Counted from the stretch's first letter, positions 23,628 through 32,192 are shown. The stretch is DNA of 49,447 bases from Aeromicrobium sp. (GCA_023257515.1 JALRCA010000081.1:1-49447), one strand, 5' to 3'. Translations and numbers: made by a program. Notes: generated by a model from the sequence alone, not told the origin.

Positions 23628-24583
23628 TCGTCACCCTGACGCCCAACCCCAGCCACGACCGGACCGTGTCGCTCGGGGGACCGCTCACGCGCGGCGACGT
23701 GCTGCGTGCGGTCGGGTCGACCCGGCAGGCCGGGGGCAAGGGCGTCAACATCTCGCGGGCGTGCCTCGGGGCCGGCGTCCCGACGGTCGCGGTGCTGCCG
23801 GTGCCGTCCGACGACACGTTCACGCCCGAGCTCGCGGCCGCCGGCATCGTCTGCCACCCCGTCGTCCACGACGGCGCGGCGCGCGTCAACATCGCGATCA
23901 CCGAGCCCGACGGCACGACCACCAAGATCAACAGCGCCGGACCTCATCTCGGCGAGTCCGTCCTGGCGTCCCTGAGCGCCGCCGTGGTGGCCGCGGCGCG
24001 GGGGGCGGACTGGGTCGTCCTCGCCGGCTCACTGCCACCGGGAGCACCCGAGGACTGGTACGCCACGCTCGTCGCCGCCCTGCGCGGCACCGGCGCGCGC
24101 GTCGCGGTCGACACGAGCGACGCCCCGTTGCGGGCCCTCGTCGACCGGCTCGACGTCGCGGCCCCCGACCTGATGAAGCCCAACGCCGAGGAGCTCGCGT
24201 CGCTGACGGGCGCCGACCCCGACGCACTCGAGTCCGACGTGGCCGCCGCAGCGGCCGCGGCGCGCGTGCTGGTCGAGCGAGGCGTCGGCGCCGTGCTGGC
24301 CACCCTCGGCGGCCGTGGCGCGGTGCTCGTCGACGCCGACGGCGCCTGGCGTGCGATCCCGCCGCCCACGACCGTCGTGAGCACCGTGGGCGCCGGCGAC
24401 TCGAGCCTCTTCGGCTACCTGCTCGGCGACCTGCGGGGCCACGGCCCGGCGGAGCGCCTCGCGTCGGCCGTCGCCCACGGCAGCGCCGCCGCAGGACTGC
24501 CGGGCAGTACCGTGCCCGGAGCGGACGAGGTCCACCCGGAGCTCGTCACCGTCGACCCCGTATCGCTCGCACCCGCGGGCTGA
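23624..24583 (+). CDS. fruK: 1-phosphofructokinase
   Basis: A 319-residue PfkB-family sugar kinase. MIVTLTPNPSHDRTV is the FruK opening (usual form 'TLNPALD'), GGKGVNISRA the first PfkB signature, KPNAEELASLTG the middle motif, and TVGAGDSSLFGYL the second signature with the catalytic Asp. It phosphorylates fructose-1-phosphate to fructose-1,6-bisphosphate; tagatose-6-phosphate or fructose-6-phosphate kinases are close relatives. No fructose EII (fruA) is in the window. Its presence beside a mannitol EII and a Zn-dehydrogenase is therefore odd, and suggests that fructose-1-phosphate arises from the hexitol phosphate. It overlaps deoR by 4 bp and is 14 bp before ptsH. Confidence 0.9.
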   Translation: MIVTLTPNPSHDRTVSLGGPLTRGDVLRAVGSTRQAGGKGVNISRACLGAGVPTVAVLPVPSDDTFTPELAAAGIVCHPVVHDGAARVNIAITEPDGTTTKINSAGPHLGESVLASLSAAVVAAARGADWVVLAGSLPPGAPEDWYATLVAALRGTGARVAVDTSDAPLRALVDRLDVAAPDLMKPNAEELASLTGADPDALESDVAAAAAAARVLVERGVGAVLATLGGRGAVLVDADGAWRAIPPPTTVVSTVGAGDSSLFGYLLGDLRGHGPAERLASAVAHGSAAAGLPGSTVPGADEVHPELVTVDPVSLAPAG

Positions 24584-24597
24584 ACCCAGGAGGATCC

Positions 24598-24852
24598 ATG
24601 CCCAGCAAGTCCGTCGTCGTCGGTTCGTCCGTCGGTCTGCACGCCCGTCCCGCATCGCTGATCGCCGAGGCCGCCGGTGAGCTCGACGACGACGTCACGC
24701 TGGCCTTCGGCGGCAAGCAGGTCGACGCCGGCTCGGCGCTGCTGATCATGACGCTCGGCGCCAAGCAGGGCGACACGGTCGAGGTCGAGGGCGAGAACGC
24801 CGACGACGTCGACACGATCGCCGCGCTGGTCGAGAAGGACCTCGACGCCTAG
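24598..24852 (+). CDS. ptsH: PTS phosphocarrier protein HPr
   Basis: An 84-residue HPr of normal length. The phospho-accepting His is residue 15 in GLHARPAS, and Ser46 (GSALLIM) occupies the regulatory serine position of Gram-positive HPr proteins. AGGAGG lies a few bases before ATG 24598. It receives phosphate from Enzyme I and passes it to the EIIA domain of MtlA. As the only HPr here it may also serve EIIs encoded elsewhere. It is last in the deoR-fruK-ptsH operon and convergent with the WYL regulator. Confidence 0.95.
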   Translation: MPSKSVVVGSSVGLHARPASLIAEAAGELDDDVTLAFGGKQVDAGSALLIMTLGAKQGDTVEVEGENADDVDTIAALVEKDLDA

Positions 24853-24864
24853 TCAGACCCCGGC

Positions 24865-25836
24865 TCACGCCGGGTCGTAGCGTGCGAGCAGCTCGGCGGC
24901 GCGATCGCGGAGCGCGCCGCGCAGCCAGTCCGGGCCCAGCACCTGCGCCTCGGTGCCCAGCTGCCAGGACGCCCAGAGCGCGTGGCGTCGGTCCTGGAAC
25001 GTCGCCTCGAGCCGCAGTCGACCGTCCGGCTCCTGCGACTCCGACAGGATCGCGAGCGCCGTGTCCGTGACGTCGCCACGACGCGTCGCGGGGACGAGCA
25101 CGACCACCGTCACCTGGTCCGCGCCCGCGCGGAACCGGATGCTGCGGTCACGCCAGACGTGGTGGAGGTCGACGATCTCCGGCCGTTCGGCCGGCTCGTC
25201 GAGCACCTCGGCAGCCGTCACCCGTGACAGGCGGTAGGTCCGGTCCTCCCCGTCGCGCAGGGCCAGCAGGTAGGCGCGGCCGCGCACGGTGACGAGGCCG
25301 ACGGGATCGACCGCACGCCAGGCCGACGGCACGTCCGCGGGTGCGTAGCGGATCCGCGTGCGACGACCCTCCACGACCCCTCGGCGCACGGCGGTCAGGA
25401 CGTCGCGCGGCACCTCGTCCCCGTCCTCGCGCCGGGCGAGCAGGTCGGTCTCGGGATCGACGAGCAACCGGTCGAGGGTGGTCGCGGCGATCTCGCGATG
25501 GCTCGAGGGGAGGGCGTCGACGACCTTGAGCATCGCCGACGCGAGCGACGAGCCGAGCCCGAACGCCTGGGCGCCACGCCTGGAGCCGGCCACGAGCAGC
25601 GCGAGCGCCTCGTCGTGGGTCAGGCCCGTCAGCTCGGTGCGGAAGCCCGGCAGCAGGGCGAAGCCCCCCTGGCGCCCGCGCTCGGCGTACACCGGCACGC
25701 CCGCCGCGGACAGAGCCTCCACGTCGCGCAGCACGGTCCGGGTCGAGACCTCGAGCTCGCGGGCCAGCGTGGTCGCGGACAGGCGTCCTCGCTGCCGCAG
25801 CAGGAGCACCAGCGTCACGAGTCGATCAGCACGCAC
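24865..25836 (-). CDS. YafY-type HTH/WYL-domain transcriptional regulator
   Basis: A 323-residue protein. The N-terminal winged helix (HTH_11) is RADRLVTLVLLLRQRGRLSATTLARELEVSTRTVLRDVEAL. A WYL-type middle domain follows (RRTRIRYAPADVPSAWRAVDPVGLVTVRGRAYLLAL; the usual W-Y-L is partly replaced), and a WCX C-terminal extension completes it. WYL domains bind nucleotides or small effectors. Start GTG 25836 lies six bases after TAGAGT, so it is probably leaderless. It is divergent from the RidA gene; a 7-5-7 palindrome between them is the likely operator. Confidence 0.88.
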   Translation of the reverse strand: MRADRLVTLVLLLRQRGRLSATTLARELEVSTRTVLRDVEALSAAGVPVYAERGRQGGFALLPGFRTELTGLTHDEALALLVAGSRRGAQAFGLGSSLASAMLKVVDALPSSHREIAATTLDRLLVDPETDLLARREDGDEVPRDVLTAVRRGVVEGRRTRIRYAPADVPSAWRAVDPVGLVTVRGRAYLLALRDGEDRTYRLSRVTAAEVLDEPAERPEIVDLHHVWRDRSIRFRAGADQVTVVVLVPATRRGDVTDTALAILSESQEPDGRLRLEATFQDRRHALWASWQLGTEAQVLGPDWLRGALRDRAAELLARYDPA

Positions 25837-25842
25837 GTGAGA

Positions 25843-25874
25843 ACTCTAGGAAATACACGACACAGGATGTCGTG
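25843..25874. promoter_or_regulatory. Promoter and operator between the WYL regulator and RidA genes
   Basis: TAGAGT (minus strand, 25848-25843) is the -10 of the regulator gene. CACGACA-CAGGA-TGTCGTG (25856-25874) is a perfect inverted repeat just upstream of it and 47 bp before the RidA start. It is positioned to control both genes. Confidence 0.6.
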
Positions 25875-25921
25875 GTTGCTGCCCGACGCTCGTTCCACAC
25901 CCTCGATGGACGGAGATGGAC

Positions 25922-26317
25922 ATGGAACGAAGCAGCACCAACCCCTGGTCGTGGTCGGAGGCGCTCGGCTACGAGCAGGGCGTCGTCGTGGACGGACCGG
26001 CTCGCACGCTCTACGCCGCCGGCCAGACGGCCATGAGTCCGGAGGGCGTGCCGCAGCACGACGGCGACATGGCCGCGCAGCTCGCGCTCAGCCTCGACAA
26101 CCTCGAGTCCGTGCTGGCCTGCGCGGACATGACGCTCGCCGACGTCGTCCGCCTGAACGTCTACGCGACCGACGTCGACCAGCTCCTGCAGCACTACGGC
26201 GTCCTCGCGGGTCGGCTCGCGGCCGCGGGGGCGAGCACGAGCTCGACGATGCTGGGTGTCACCCGGCTCGCGGTGCCCACCCTGCTCGTCGAGCTCGAGG
26301 CGACCGCGGTCGCCTGA
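25922..26317 (+). CDS. RidA (YjgF/YER057c/UK114) family protein
   Basis: A 131-residue RidA-fold protein of the usual size. Visible family features are TLYAAGQTAMSPEG, AAQLALSLDNLESVLACADMTLADVVRLNVYATD and the end TRLAVPTLLVELEATAVA, which includes the region of the conserved Arg and Glu. RidA members hydrolyse reactive enamine/imine intermediates; this one belongs to a side group, so its substrate is open. ATG 25922 is preferred over ATG 25916 because the GGAG at 25912-25915 is then correctly spaced. It is divergent from the WYL regulator and convergent with phoX. Confidence 0.88.
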   Translation: MERSSTNPWSWSEALGYEQGVVVDGPARTLYAAGQTAMSPEGVPQHDGDMAAQLALSLDNLESVLACADMTLADVVRLNVYATDVDQLLQHYGVLAGRLAAAGASTSSTMLGVTRLAVPTLLVELEATAVA

Positions 26318-26321
26318 GCCG

Positions 26322-28415
26322 CTAGACCCCGATGTCGCGGCCGTCCGCACGCCACACGGCGACGACGGCCGGCCGCGGCACGGTGCCGGGCCCGTCGGGC
26401 CACTGCGAGGCGGGCTGCTCGACGGTCGCGCCGTCCTTCTCGCCCGGGTGCTGCACGGCCACGAGCACGCGGTCGCGCTGGATCACGGGACCGCACGTCT
26501 CCGCACCCGTCGGGACGGTCAGGAACTGCTTGGTCAGGCCCCGCGAGCGTCCCTCGACCGAGACGCCGAACAGCCCGTCGTGCGAGCCGAGCGCATTGCC
26601 GTCGGTCGAGATCCACAGGTTGCCGTGCGGGTCGAACGCGACGTTGTCGGGGCACGAGATCGGCGAGACGTCCTTCTTGGGGTAGCCCCCGAAGTACGTG
26701 CTCGGGTCGTCCGGGTCGCCGCACACGAGCAGCAGGTTCCACGCGAAGCTCGTGGCCGCCGAGTCGTTCCGGGCCTCGGTCAGCTCGAGCACGTGACCGT
26801 TCTTGTTCGCGTTGCGCGGGTTGGCCTCGTCGGCCGGGGCCTGGCCCGCGGCGCCACGGTTGCTGTTGTTGGTCAGGGCGACGTAGACCTTGCCGCTGCG
26901 CGGGCTCGGCTCGACGTCCTCGGGGCGGTCCATCTTGGTCGCACCCACCGTGTCGGCCGCGAGGCGCGTGAAGAGCAGCACCTCAGCGGCGCTGAAGCCG
27001 GGCACGTGACTCCTGTCGCCGCTGACGAGGGGGATCCACTCGCCGCCGCCGTCGAAGCGGCCGTCCGCGGGGAGCTTGCCGCTGCCGTCGATCTCACCGG
27101 GGGAGTCACCCGTGAACTTGGCGACGTAGAGCGTGCCGTGGTCGAGCAGGTCGGCGTTGTGGCGACGGGCCCGCAGGGAACGACCGCGCTTGACCTTGCC
27201 GTGGGAGACGAACTTGTAGAAGTAGTCGAAGCGCTCGTCGTCGCCCATGTAGACCGCGACGCGTCCGTCACGCGTGATGCGGGGCTGCGCGGCCTCGTGC
27301 TTGAAGCGTCCGAGCGCGGTGCGCTTGCGGGGCGTCGACGTCGGGTCGTAGGGATCGACCTCGACGATCCAGCCGAAGCGGTTGACCTCGTTCGGTTCCT
27401 TGGCCAGGTCGAAGCGGTCCTCGTACTTCTCCCACTGGCGCTCGCTCGTCGTGCCGGCCACGCCGTAGCGCTTGAGGCGCTTGGCCTCGACCGGGTCGGT
27501 GCGCGTCGCGGCGTTGGCGAAGTACTGGTTGATGTTCTCCTCGGCCGTCAGCCACGTGCCCCAGGGCGTCAGGCCGCCGGAGCAGTTGTTGAACGTGCCG
27601 AGCGCCGTGCGACCCTGCGGGTCGGCCTTGGTGCGGACGAGCTCGTGCCCGGCGACCGGGCCGGACAGGCGGAACTCGGTGCTGCCGTGGAGGCGACGGT
27701 TGAGGGGGTGCCCGACGATCGGCTCGAGGGCGCCCGAGCGCCGCTGCTCGCGCACCGCCACCACGGACAGGCCGTGCGCGGCGAGCGCGGCCTCGACCTG
27801 GTCGCGCGTCGGCGAGGCCTTGACGTACTTCGGGAACATGATCTGCTCGTCGGTGTACTCGTGGTTCACGACGAGCAGGTGGGTGTCGCGCCCGAGCGGC
27901 AGCAGGCCGACGAAGTCGTTGTTGTAGCCGAACTGGCGACGCTGGCTCGCGCCGGTCTGGCGGTTCACGTCGAAGCGCGGCGAGTCCTTGAACAGCGGGT
28001 CGCCCCAGCGGATGACGACGTCCTGGCGGTAGCCGCTCGGGATCGTGACGGCGTCGGTCGTGTTGGGCGGCACGGCCTCGAAGCGCAGACCGTGCGGTGC
28101 GGAGCCGGGACGCTGAGGGTGGTGCGAGCCACCACCGGGTCGGCCCTTCGTCGCGGCGGCGGGTCCGCCGACGGCCACGGTCGTCGCGGCGGCGGCGCCG
28201 ATCACGGCACCGGTGCGCAGCAGCGTGCGGCGGCTCGTGGCGGCCGCGAGCACGTCGGCGAACGTCTCGTTCGTGGAGGTGTTGGGGGCGTCGTGGGCGC
28301 AGGCGTCGCCGCAGCGGTAGCGGCACGTCAGGGCGGCGCGGCCGGTCGAGCACGGTGAGGGGCGATCGCCGGTGTCGACGACGGGGAGCAGCGGGCGTTC
28401 GGGCGAGACCGTCAT
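26322..28415 (-). CDS. PhoX family (DUF839) Tat-exported phosphatase
   Basis: A 697-residue protein. A twin-arginine signal SRRTLLRTGAVIGAAAATTV sits at residues 61-80, unusually far in, after a Cys-rich leader (CSTGRAALTCRYRCGDACAH). The body has PhoX/DUF839 motifs: YGYNND-like GYNNDFVGLLPL, VVNHEYTDEQIMFP, NCSGGLTPWGTWLTAEENINQYF, and RTALGRFKHEAA with YMGDDERFDYFYKFVS, which carry the Ca/Fe ligands in known PhoX. It should be folded and metal-loaded in the cytoplasm, then exported to release phosphate from esters. ATG 28415 follows AAGGAC; a start at 28442 is possible. I saw no Pho box upstream. Confidence 0.88.
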   Translation of the reverse strand: MTVSPERPLLPVVDTGDRPSPCSTGRAALTCRYRCGDACAHDAPNTSTNETFADVLAAATSRRTLLRTGAVIGAAAATTVAVGGPAAATKGRPGGGSHHPQRPGSAPHGLRFEAVPPNTTDAVTIPSGYRQDVVIRWGDPLFKDSPRFDVNRQTGASQRRQFGYNNDFVGLLPLGRDTHLLVVNHEYTDEQIMFPKYVKASPTRDQVEAALAAHGLSVVAVREQRRSGALEPIVGHPLNRRLHGSTEFRLSGPVAGHELVRTKADPQGRTALGTFNNCSGGLTPWGTWLTAEENINQYFANAATRTDPVEAKRLKRYGVAGTTSERQWEKYEDRFDLAKEPNEVNRFGWIVEVDPYDPTSTPRKRTALGRFKHEAAQPRITRDGRVAVYMGDDERFDYFYKFVSHGKVKRGRSLRARRHNADLLDHGTLYVAKFTGDSPGEIDGSGKLPADGRFDGGGEWIPLVSGDRSHVPGFSAAEVLLFTRLAADTVGATKMDRPEDVEPSPRSGKVYVALTNNSNRGAAGQAPADEANPRNANKNGHVLELTEARNDSAATSFAWNLLLVCGDPDDPSTYFGGYPKKDVSPISCPDNVAFDPHGNLWISTDGNALGSHDGLFGVSVEGRSRGLTKQFLTVPTGAETCGPVIQRDRVLVAVQHPGEKDGATVEQPASQWPDGPGTVPRPAVVAVWRADGRDIGV

Positions 28416-28564
28416 GGCATGTCCTTGGTGGGGGGCTCTCACGGGGTCACGTCGATCCCCCGATCGCTCCGGACGCTAGGGACGGAGGCTGACGTGCCGG
28501 TGCCCTGTAGGTGAACGCGAGATGACGTGAGAGCCCGTGTCGGGCCCGCGACTACGCTGGCGCC

Positions 28565-29335
28565 ATGGCCATCGAGCTCAGGACTCCCGCCCAGGTCGAG
28601 GAGATGCGTCCCGCCGGTCGTTTCGTCGCCGAGGTGCTTACGGCGCTCGTCGACGCCGCCGACGTGGGCGTCAACCTGCTCGACCTCGACGCCCTCGCGC
28701 ACCGCATGATCACCGAGCGCGGTGCCGAGTCCTGCTACATCGACTATGCGCCGTCGTTCGGTCGCGGCCCGTTCGGCAAGGTGCTGTGCACCTCGGTCAA
28801 CGACGCCGTGCTGCACGGGCTGCCGCACGACTACGTGCTGCAGGACGGCGACCTGCTGAGCCTCGACTTCGCGGTCAGCGTCGACGGCTGGGTGGCGGAC
28901 TCGGCGGTCAGCGTCGTGGTCGGCACGCCGCGGCAGCAGGACCTCGACCTGATCGAGGCGACGCGCGACGCGCTCGCCGCCGCGATCGAGGTCGCCCGCC
29001 CCGGCAAGAAGCTCGGCGACATCGGCGACGCGATCGGATCGCTGGCCCGTTCGCGCGGGCTGAGCGTCAACACGCAGTTCGGCGGGCACGGTGTCGGTCG
29101 CACGATGCACGGCGACCCGCACGTGCCGAACGACGGCCGCGCCGGACGGGGCCTGCCGCTCAAGCCGGGTCTCGTCATCGCGATCGAGCCCTGGTTCCTC
29201 GCCACCACCGACGAGATCCGCATGCACGACGACGGCTGGACCATCCTGAGCGCCGACGGCTCCCGGGGCGCCCACTCCGAGCACACCATCGCGGTCACCG
29301 AGGGCGACCCGATCGTCCTCACCGCCCGCGACTGA
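28565..29335 (+). CDS. map: Type I methionine aminopeptidase
   Basis: A 256-residue MetAP with the dinuclear metal ligands visible: Asp in LSLDFAVSVDGWVADSAVS, His in GGHGVGRTMHGDPHVPN, Glu in IAIEPWF and Glu in SEHTIAVTEGD. It removes N-terminal Met from nascent proteins. TACGCT (28553-28558) is six bases before ATG 28565 and no Shine-Dalgarno is present, so the mRNA is probably leaderless. It is not beside secY/adk/infA as the housekeeping map often is, so it may be a second copy. Confidence 0.92.
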   Translation: MAIELRTPAQVEEMRPAGRFVAEVLTALVDAADVGVNLLDLDALAHRMITERGAESCYIDYAPSFGRGPFGKVLCTSVNDAVLHGLPHDYVLQDGDLLSLDFAVSVDGWVADSAVSVVVGTPRQQDLDLIEATRDALAAAIEVARPGKKLGDIGDAIGSLARSRGLSVNTQFGGHGVGRTMHGDPHVPNDGRAGRGLPLKPGLVIAIEPWFLATTDEIRMHDDGWTILSADGSRGAHSEHTIAVTEGDPIVLTARD

Positions 29336-29345
29336 CCCGCATCCG

Positions 29346-29413
29346 GCCCAGATTTGCGCCGTGATGCACCCTTGCGCGCCCTCGGAACGGTGCATCACGG
29401 CGCAAATCTTGGC
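29346..29413. repeat. Long inverted repeat, copy 1
   Basis: Perfect 21-bp arms, 29350-29370 and 29389-29409, run AGATTTGCGCC... / ...GGCGCAAATCT around an 18-nt loop; three further bases pair beyond one mismatch. The right arm contains the stop codon and last codons of the downstream-reading MFS gene. A relative of this element lies at 30630-30693 on the other side of that gene, and the similarity extends ~15 bp past the right arm (GGGCGCAG). Confidence 0.8.
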
Positions 29414-30594
29414 TGAGGGCGCAGGCGGTGGGTCAGGAGCAGGCCGACGACGGCCACGACGGCGATAAGTGACAGGGCCGAGCGCAGCCCCACCGTCTGC
29501 CCGACGATCCCGACCGCCGGGCTGACCGCGAGCGTCGCGACGCGCATGAGCCAGCTCGCCATCGCCAGGCCCTGGTGCGGTGCGAGCCCGGGCAGGCGGT
29601 CGGCCTCGGAGAAGGCGATCGGGACCGAGATGGCGCACCCGAGACCGGCGAGGGCGAAGCCCGCGAACGTCAGGGGTGGCCAGGGCGACCAGGCCGCGAC
29701 CACCATGCCGACCGCGACTGCCAGCAGGCTGAGGCGCACCGCGAGCCGTGCGCCCAGTCGGTCGATGACGCGGTCGCCCAGGAGGCGACCGAAGAGCTGC
29801 GCGCCGAGCACCGTCGTCACGCCGAGGCCGGCGAGGCCGAGGTCGAGGTGCAGCTCCGTGCGCAGGAAGTAGGCCGACCAGTTGTTGCCGACGTCCTCGA
29901 CCGCGAACCCGCCGAGCGCGATGAGCGTCAGCGGGACGGTCAGCACGAGGGCGCGCAGGGTCGACGCGGACGGCGCTGTGGCGGCGGTGTCGTCGTCGAC
30001 CGTCGCGCCCCGGTCCGGCAGGAACGTGGTGGCGCCCCACGACACGATGACGGCGCACACGAGCCCCGCGACCGCCAGGTGGACGGGCAGGGCGACCCCG
30101 AGCCGGGCCGCGAGCGCGCCGGCCGCCCCGCCGAGCGCGGCGCCGCCGCTCCAGCCCGCGTGCATCGACGAGAGCAGGGAGCGTCCGTAGGCCTGCTGCA
30201 CCCGCAGGCCCTGCGAGTTCTGCGCGACATCGGTGACACCGTCACCGATGCCGGCCAGCAGCATGAGCGGGACGAACGCCCACAGGCCCACCGGACCGAG
30301 CGTGGTGGCGAGGCCGGCCCCGGTCGTCAGCGCGGCGATGAGCCAGGTGGCTCCCGTGCTGACGCGTCGCGAGCCGAACCGACGCAGCCACCAGCCGGGC
30401 ATGCTGCCGGTCGTGGCGGCACCGAGCCCGAACAGGATCACGACGAACCCCAGCTGGGCCGTCGTCAGCGAGAAGGCGTCGGCCACCTCGGGGTAGCGCG
30501 GCAGCAGCGACCCGATGAGCGCGCCGTTGGTCGAGAACGCAAGCAGCGCGCCGCGCCGGGCGCGCCGGGCGGGGTGGTCGACGGTGGTGGGCAC
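29395..30594 (-). CDS. MFS transporter
   Basis: A 399-residue, 12-helix-length major facilitator. Signs are LRRFGSRRVS after helix 2, the AGIGDGVTDVAQNSQGLRVQQAYGRSLLSSMHAGWSGG segment typical of the fucose-permease/YbjJ-like group, and DRVIDRLGARLA in the second half. The substrate is unknown. Start GTG 30594 is chosen because the remaining upstream frame (to 30687) is encoded by a repeat. A CAGACT box six bases before could be its promoter. Its last codons (PRFAP) and stop lie inside inverted-repeat copy 1, and copy 2 lies 36 bp before its start. The whole gene is thus bracketed by related repeats, which suggests it arrived or moves as a cassette. Confidence 0.85.
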   Translation of the reverse strand: MPTTVDHPARRARRGALLAFSTNGALIGSLLPRYPEVADAFSLTTAQLGFVVILFGLGAATTGSMPGWWLRRFGSRRVSTGATWLIAALTTGAGLATTLGPVGLWAFVPLMLLAGIGDGVTDVAQNSQGLRVQQAYGRSLLSSMHAGWSGGAALGGAAGALAARLGVALPVHLAVAGLVCAVIVSWGATTFLPDRGATVDDDTAATAPSASTLRALVLTVPLTLIALGGFAVEDVGNNWSAYFLRTELHLDLGLAGLGVTTVLGAQLFGRLLGDRVIDRLGARLAVRLSLLAVAVGMVVAAWSPWPPLTFAGFALAGLGCAISVPIAFSEADRLPGLAPHQGLAMASWLMRVATLAVSPAVGIVGQTVGLRSALSLIAVVAVVGLLLTHRLRPQPRFAP

Positions 30595-30629
30595 CCCGGC
30601 AGTCTGGCTGGTTGAGACAACCCGTGCTC

Positions 30630-30693
30630 CCAGATCTGCGCCAGGATGCACCGTTCCGCGACACCAGAACGGTGCATGACGGCGCACATCTGG
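30630..30693. repeat. Long inverted repeat, copy 2
   Basis: 27-bp arms, 30630-30656 and 30667-30693, with four mismatches and a 10-nt loop. Both arms and the sequence beyond the right arm (GGGCGCAG) resemble copy 1 in the same orientation. It lies between the MFS start and the amidase end. The rest of the gap 30694-30765 shows nothing recognisable. Confidence 0.75.
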
Positions 30694-30765
30694 CTACGGG
30701 CGCAGAACCGCGGCGACAGCGTCGTGTAAGCGGGTCGACGCAGCATGGGCGGGTGGCGGTGTCGT

Positions 30766-32163
30766 TCAGTGGCGCAGCACCGGGGGCAGGAGGTCGCGCC
30801 AGGGGGCGGCCTCCTCGACCTGGGCGCACAGCCGCAGGAGCAGCCCGTCCTCGCCCGGTCGTCCCGTCAGCATGACGCCGACCGGCAGGGCGGGCCGCTC
30901 CGGCGTCGCCGCGGTGACGTGCAGCGGCAGCGAGGCGGCCGGCACGCCGGCCATGTTGCCGACGGCCGCGTAGGGCGTGAACCGGACCTCACGGCGCACG
31001 TCCTCGGCGGGGTCCCCGGACCCGGTGAACCACTCGACCGGCTGAGGGACCATCGCGAGCGTCGGTGTGAGCCAGGCGTCGAACTCCGCCAGGCCGGTCA
31101 CGACCTCGTGGGTCGTGGTGGTCAGGGCGGCGCGGGCGGCGGCCAGGGTCGTGGGGTCGACCGCGCGCCCCCGCAGGAGCCAGTACCGGGTGGCCGCGCG
31201 CAAGCGCCCGACGTCCTCGGGGTCGATCGGCGTCATCGCCATGGCGGCCGACCAGATCGTGCTGAACTGCGTGTCGAGCTCGGCCGGGAAGGGGTTCGGG
31301 ACGTCGACGACGTCGTGGCCGAGTGACTCGAGCACGGTGCTCGCGTGCTCCCAGGCGGCCAGCGACTCCGCGGAGGCCGTGGCCTGCGGCACGTAGGGCG
31401 TGACCCAGCGGGCGATCCGCAGTCGTCCCGGTGGCCGCGCGAGGTCGTCGACCGTCGGGGGCAGGGACGGGTCCGACATCGCGTCGAGGAACGCCGCGGC
31501 GTCGCGGACCGTCCGGGTGATCGGACCATCGGTCGCGAGGTCCTCCCAGCCGTCGCGCGAGCCCACCCGCACCCGCCCCCGGCTCGGCTTGACCCCGACG
31601 ACACCGCAGCAGCTCGCGGGGATGCGGATCGACCCGCCGCCGTCGCTGCCGTGCGCGACGGGCAGCAGGTGCGCCGCCACGGCCGCCGCCGCGCCGCCGC
31701 TCGATCCACCGGCGCCGCGCGTCAGGTCCCACGGGGTGCGAGCGGGCCCGACGACGTCGTTGTCGGTGTACGACGTCAGGCCCAGCTCCGGCGTGTTGGT
31801 CTTGCCCAGGCTCACGAACCCGGCGCGCTCGATCGCCCGGACGACGGGGGCGTCGACGTCGGGCACGTCGTCGCGGTGCAGCACCGACCCGCGGGTGGTG
31901 CGCACCCCGGCGGTCGCGGTCAGGTCCTTGATCGCCGTCGGGACCCCCGTGAAGCGCGGCACCGCGCCCTTGCGGCGAGCCGCGTCCGCCGCCGCGGCGG
32001 CGGACAGCGCGCGCTCCGGCGTGACGGTGACGAACGCACCCAGCGCCGGGTCGAGCGCGTCGATGCGTTCCAGGTGGTGTCGCAGCAGCTCGACCGAGGA
32101 CACCTCGCCCGTCGCGAGCAGGTCGGCCTGCGCGTGGGCGTCGAGGTCGTGCAGGTCGCTCAC
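30766..32163 (-). CDS. Amidase (amidase-signature family)
   Basis: A 465-residue AS-family hydrolase with the Ser-cisSer-Lys triad: Lys in TAIKDLTA, the cis-Ser in GGSSGGAAAAVAA and the nucleophilic Ser in SDGGGSIRIPASCCG. VGVKPSRGRV follows, as in the family. It hydrolyses an amide to an acid and ammonia. Relatives include indoleacetamide and 6-aminohexanoate-dimer hydrolases, so the substrate is open. No GatB or GatC is nearby, so it is not GatA. Start GTG 32163 is seven bases after TAGGGT (minus strand, 32176-32171). The facing promoter of the GNAT gene is only 10 bp away. Confidence 0.9.
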   Translation of the reverse strand: MSDLHDLDAHAQADLLATGEVSSVELLRHHLERIDALDPALGAFVTVTPERALSAAAAADAARRKGAVPRFTGVPTAIKDLTATAGVRTTRGSVLHRDDVPDVDAPVVRAIERAGFVSLGKTNTPELGLTSYTDNDVVGPARTPWDLTRGAGGSSGGAAAAVAAHLLPVAHGSDGGGSIRIPASCCGVVGVKPSRGRVRVGSRDGWEDLATDGPITRTVRDAAAFLDAMSDPSLPPTVDDLARPPGRLRIARWVTPYVPQATASAESLAAWEHASTVLESLGHDVVDVPNPFPAELDTQFSTIWSAAMAMTPIDPEDVGRLRAATRYWLLRGRAVDPTTLAAARAALTTTTHEVVTGLAEFDAWLTPTLAMVPQPVEWFTGSGDPAEDVRREVRFTPYAAVGNMAGVPAASLPLHVTAATPERPALPVGVMLTGRPGEDGLLLRLCAQVEEAAPWRDLLPPVLRH

Positions 32164-32170
32164 GGCGCCG

Positions 32171-32192
32171 ACCCTACCGGCGGTCCTAGGGT
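32171..32192. promoter_or_regulatory. Facing leaderless promoters (TAGGGT boxes 10 bp apart)
   Basis: ACCCTA (32171-32176; TAGGGT on minus) and TAGGGT (32187-32192) form a mirror pair. Each is followed by a start codon after 6-7 bases: GTG 32163 minus and ATG 32199 plus. The 35-bp gap therefore holds two -10 boxes, each lying where the other promoter's spacer or -35 should be. Only one RNA polymerase could bind at a time. Confidence 0.65.
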
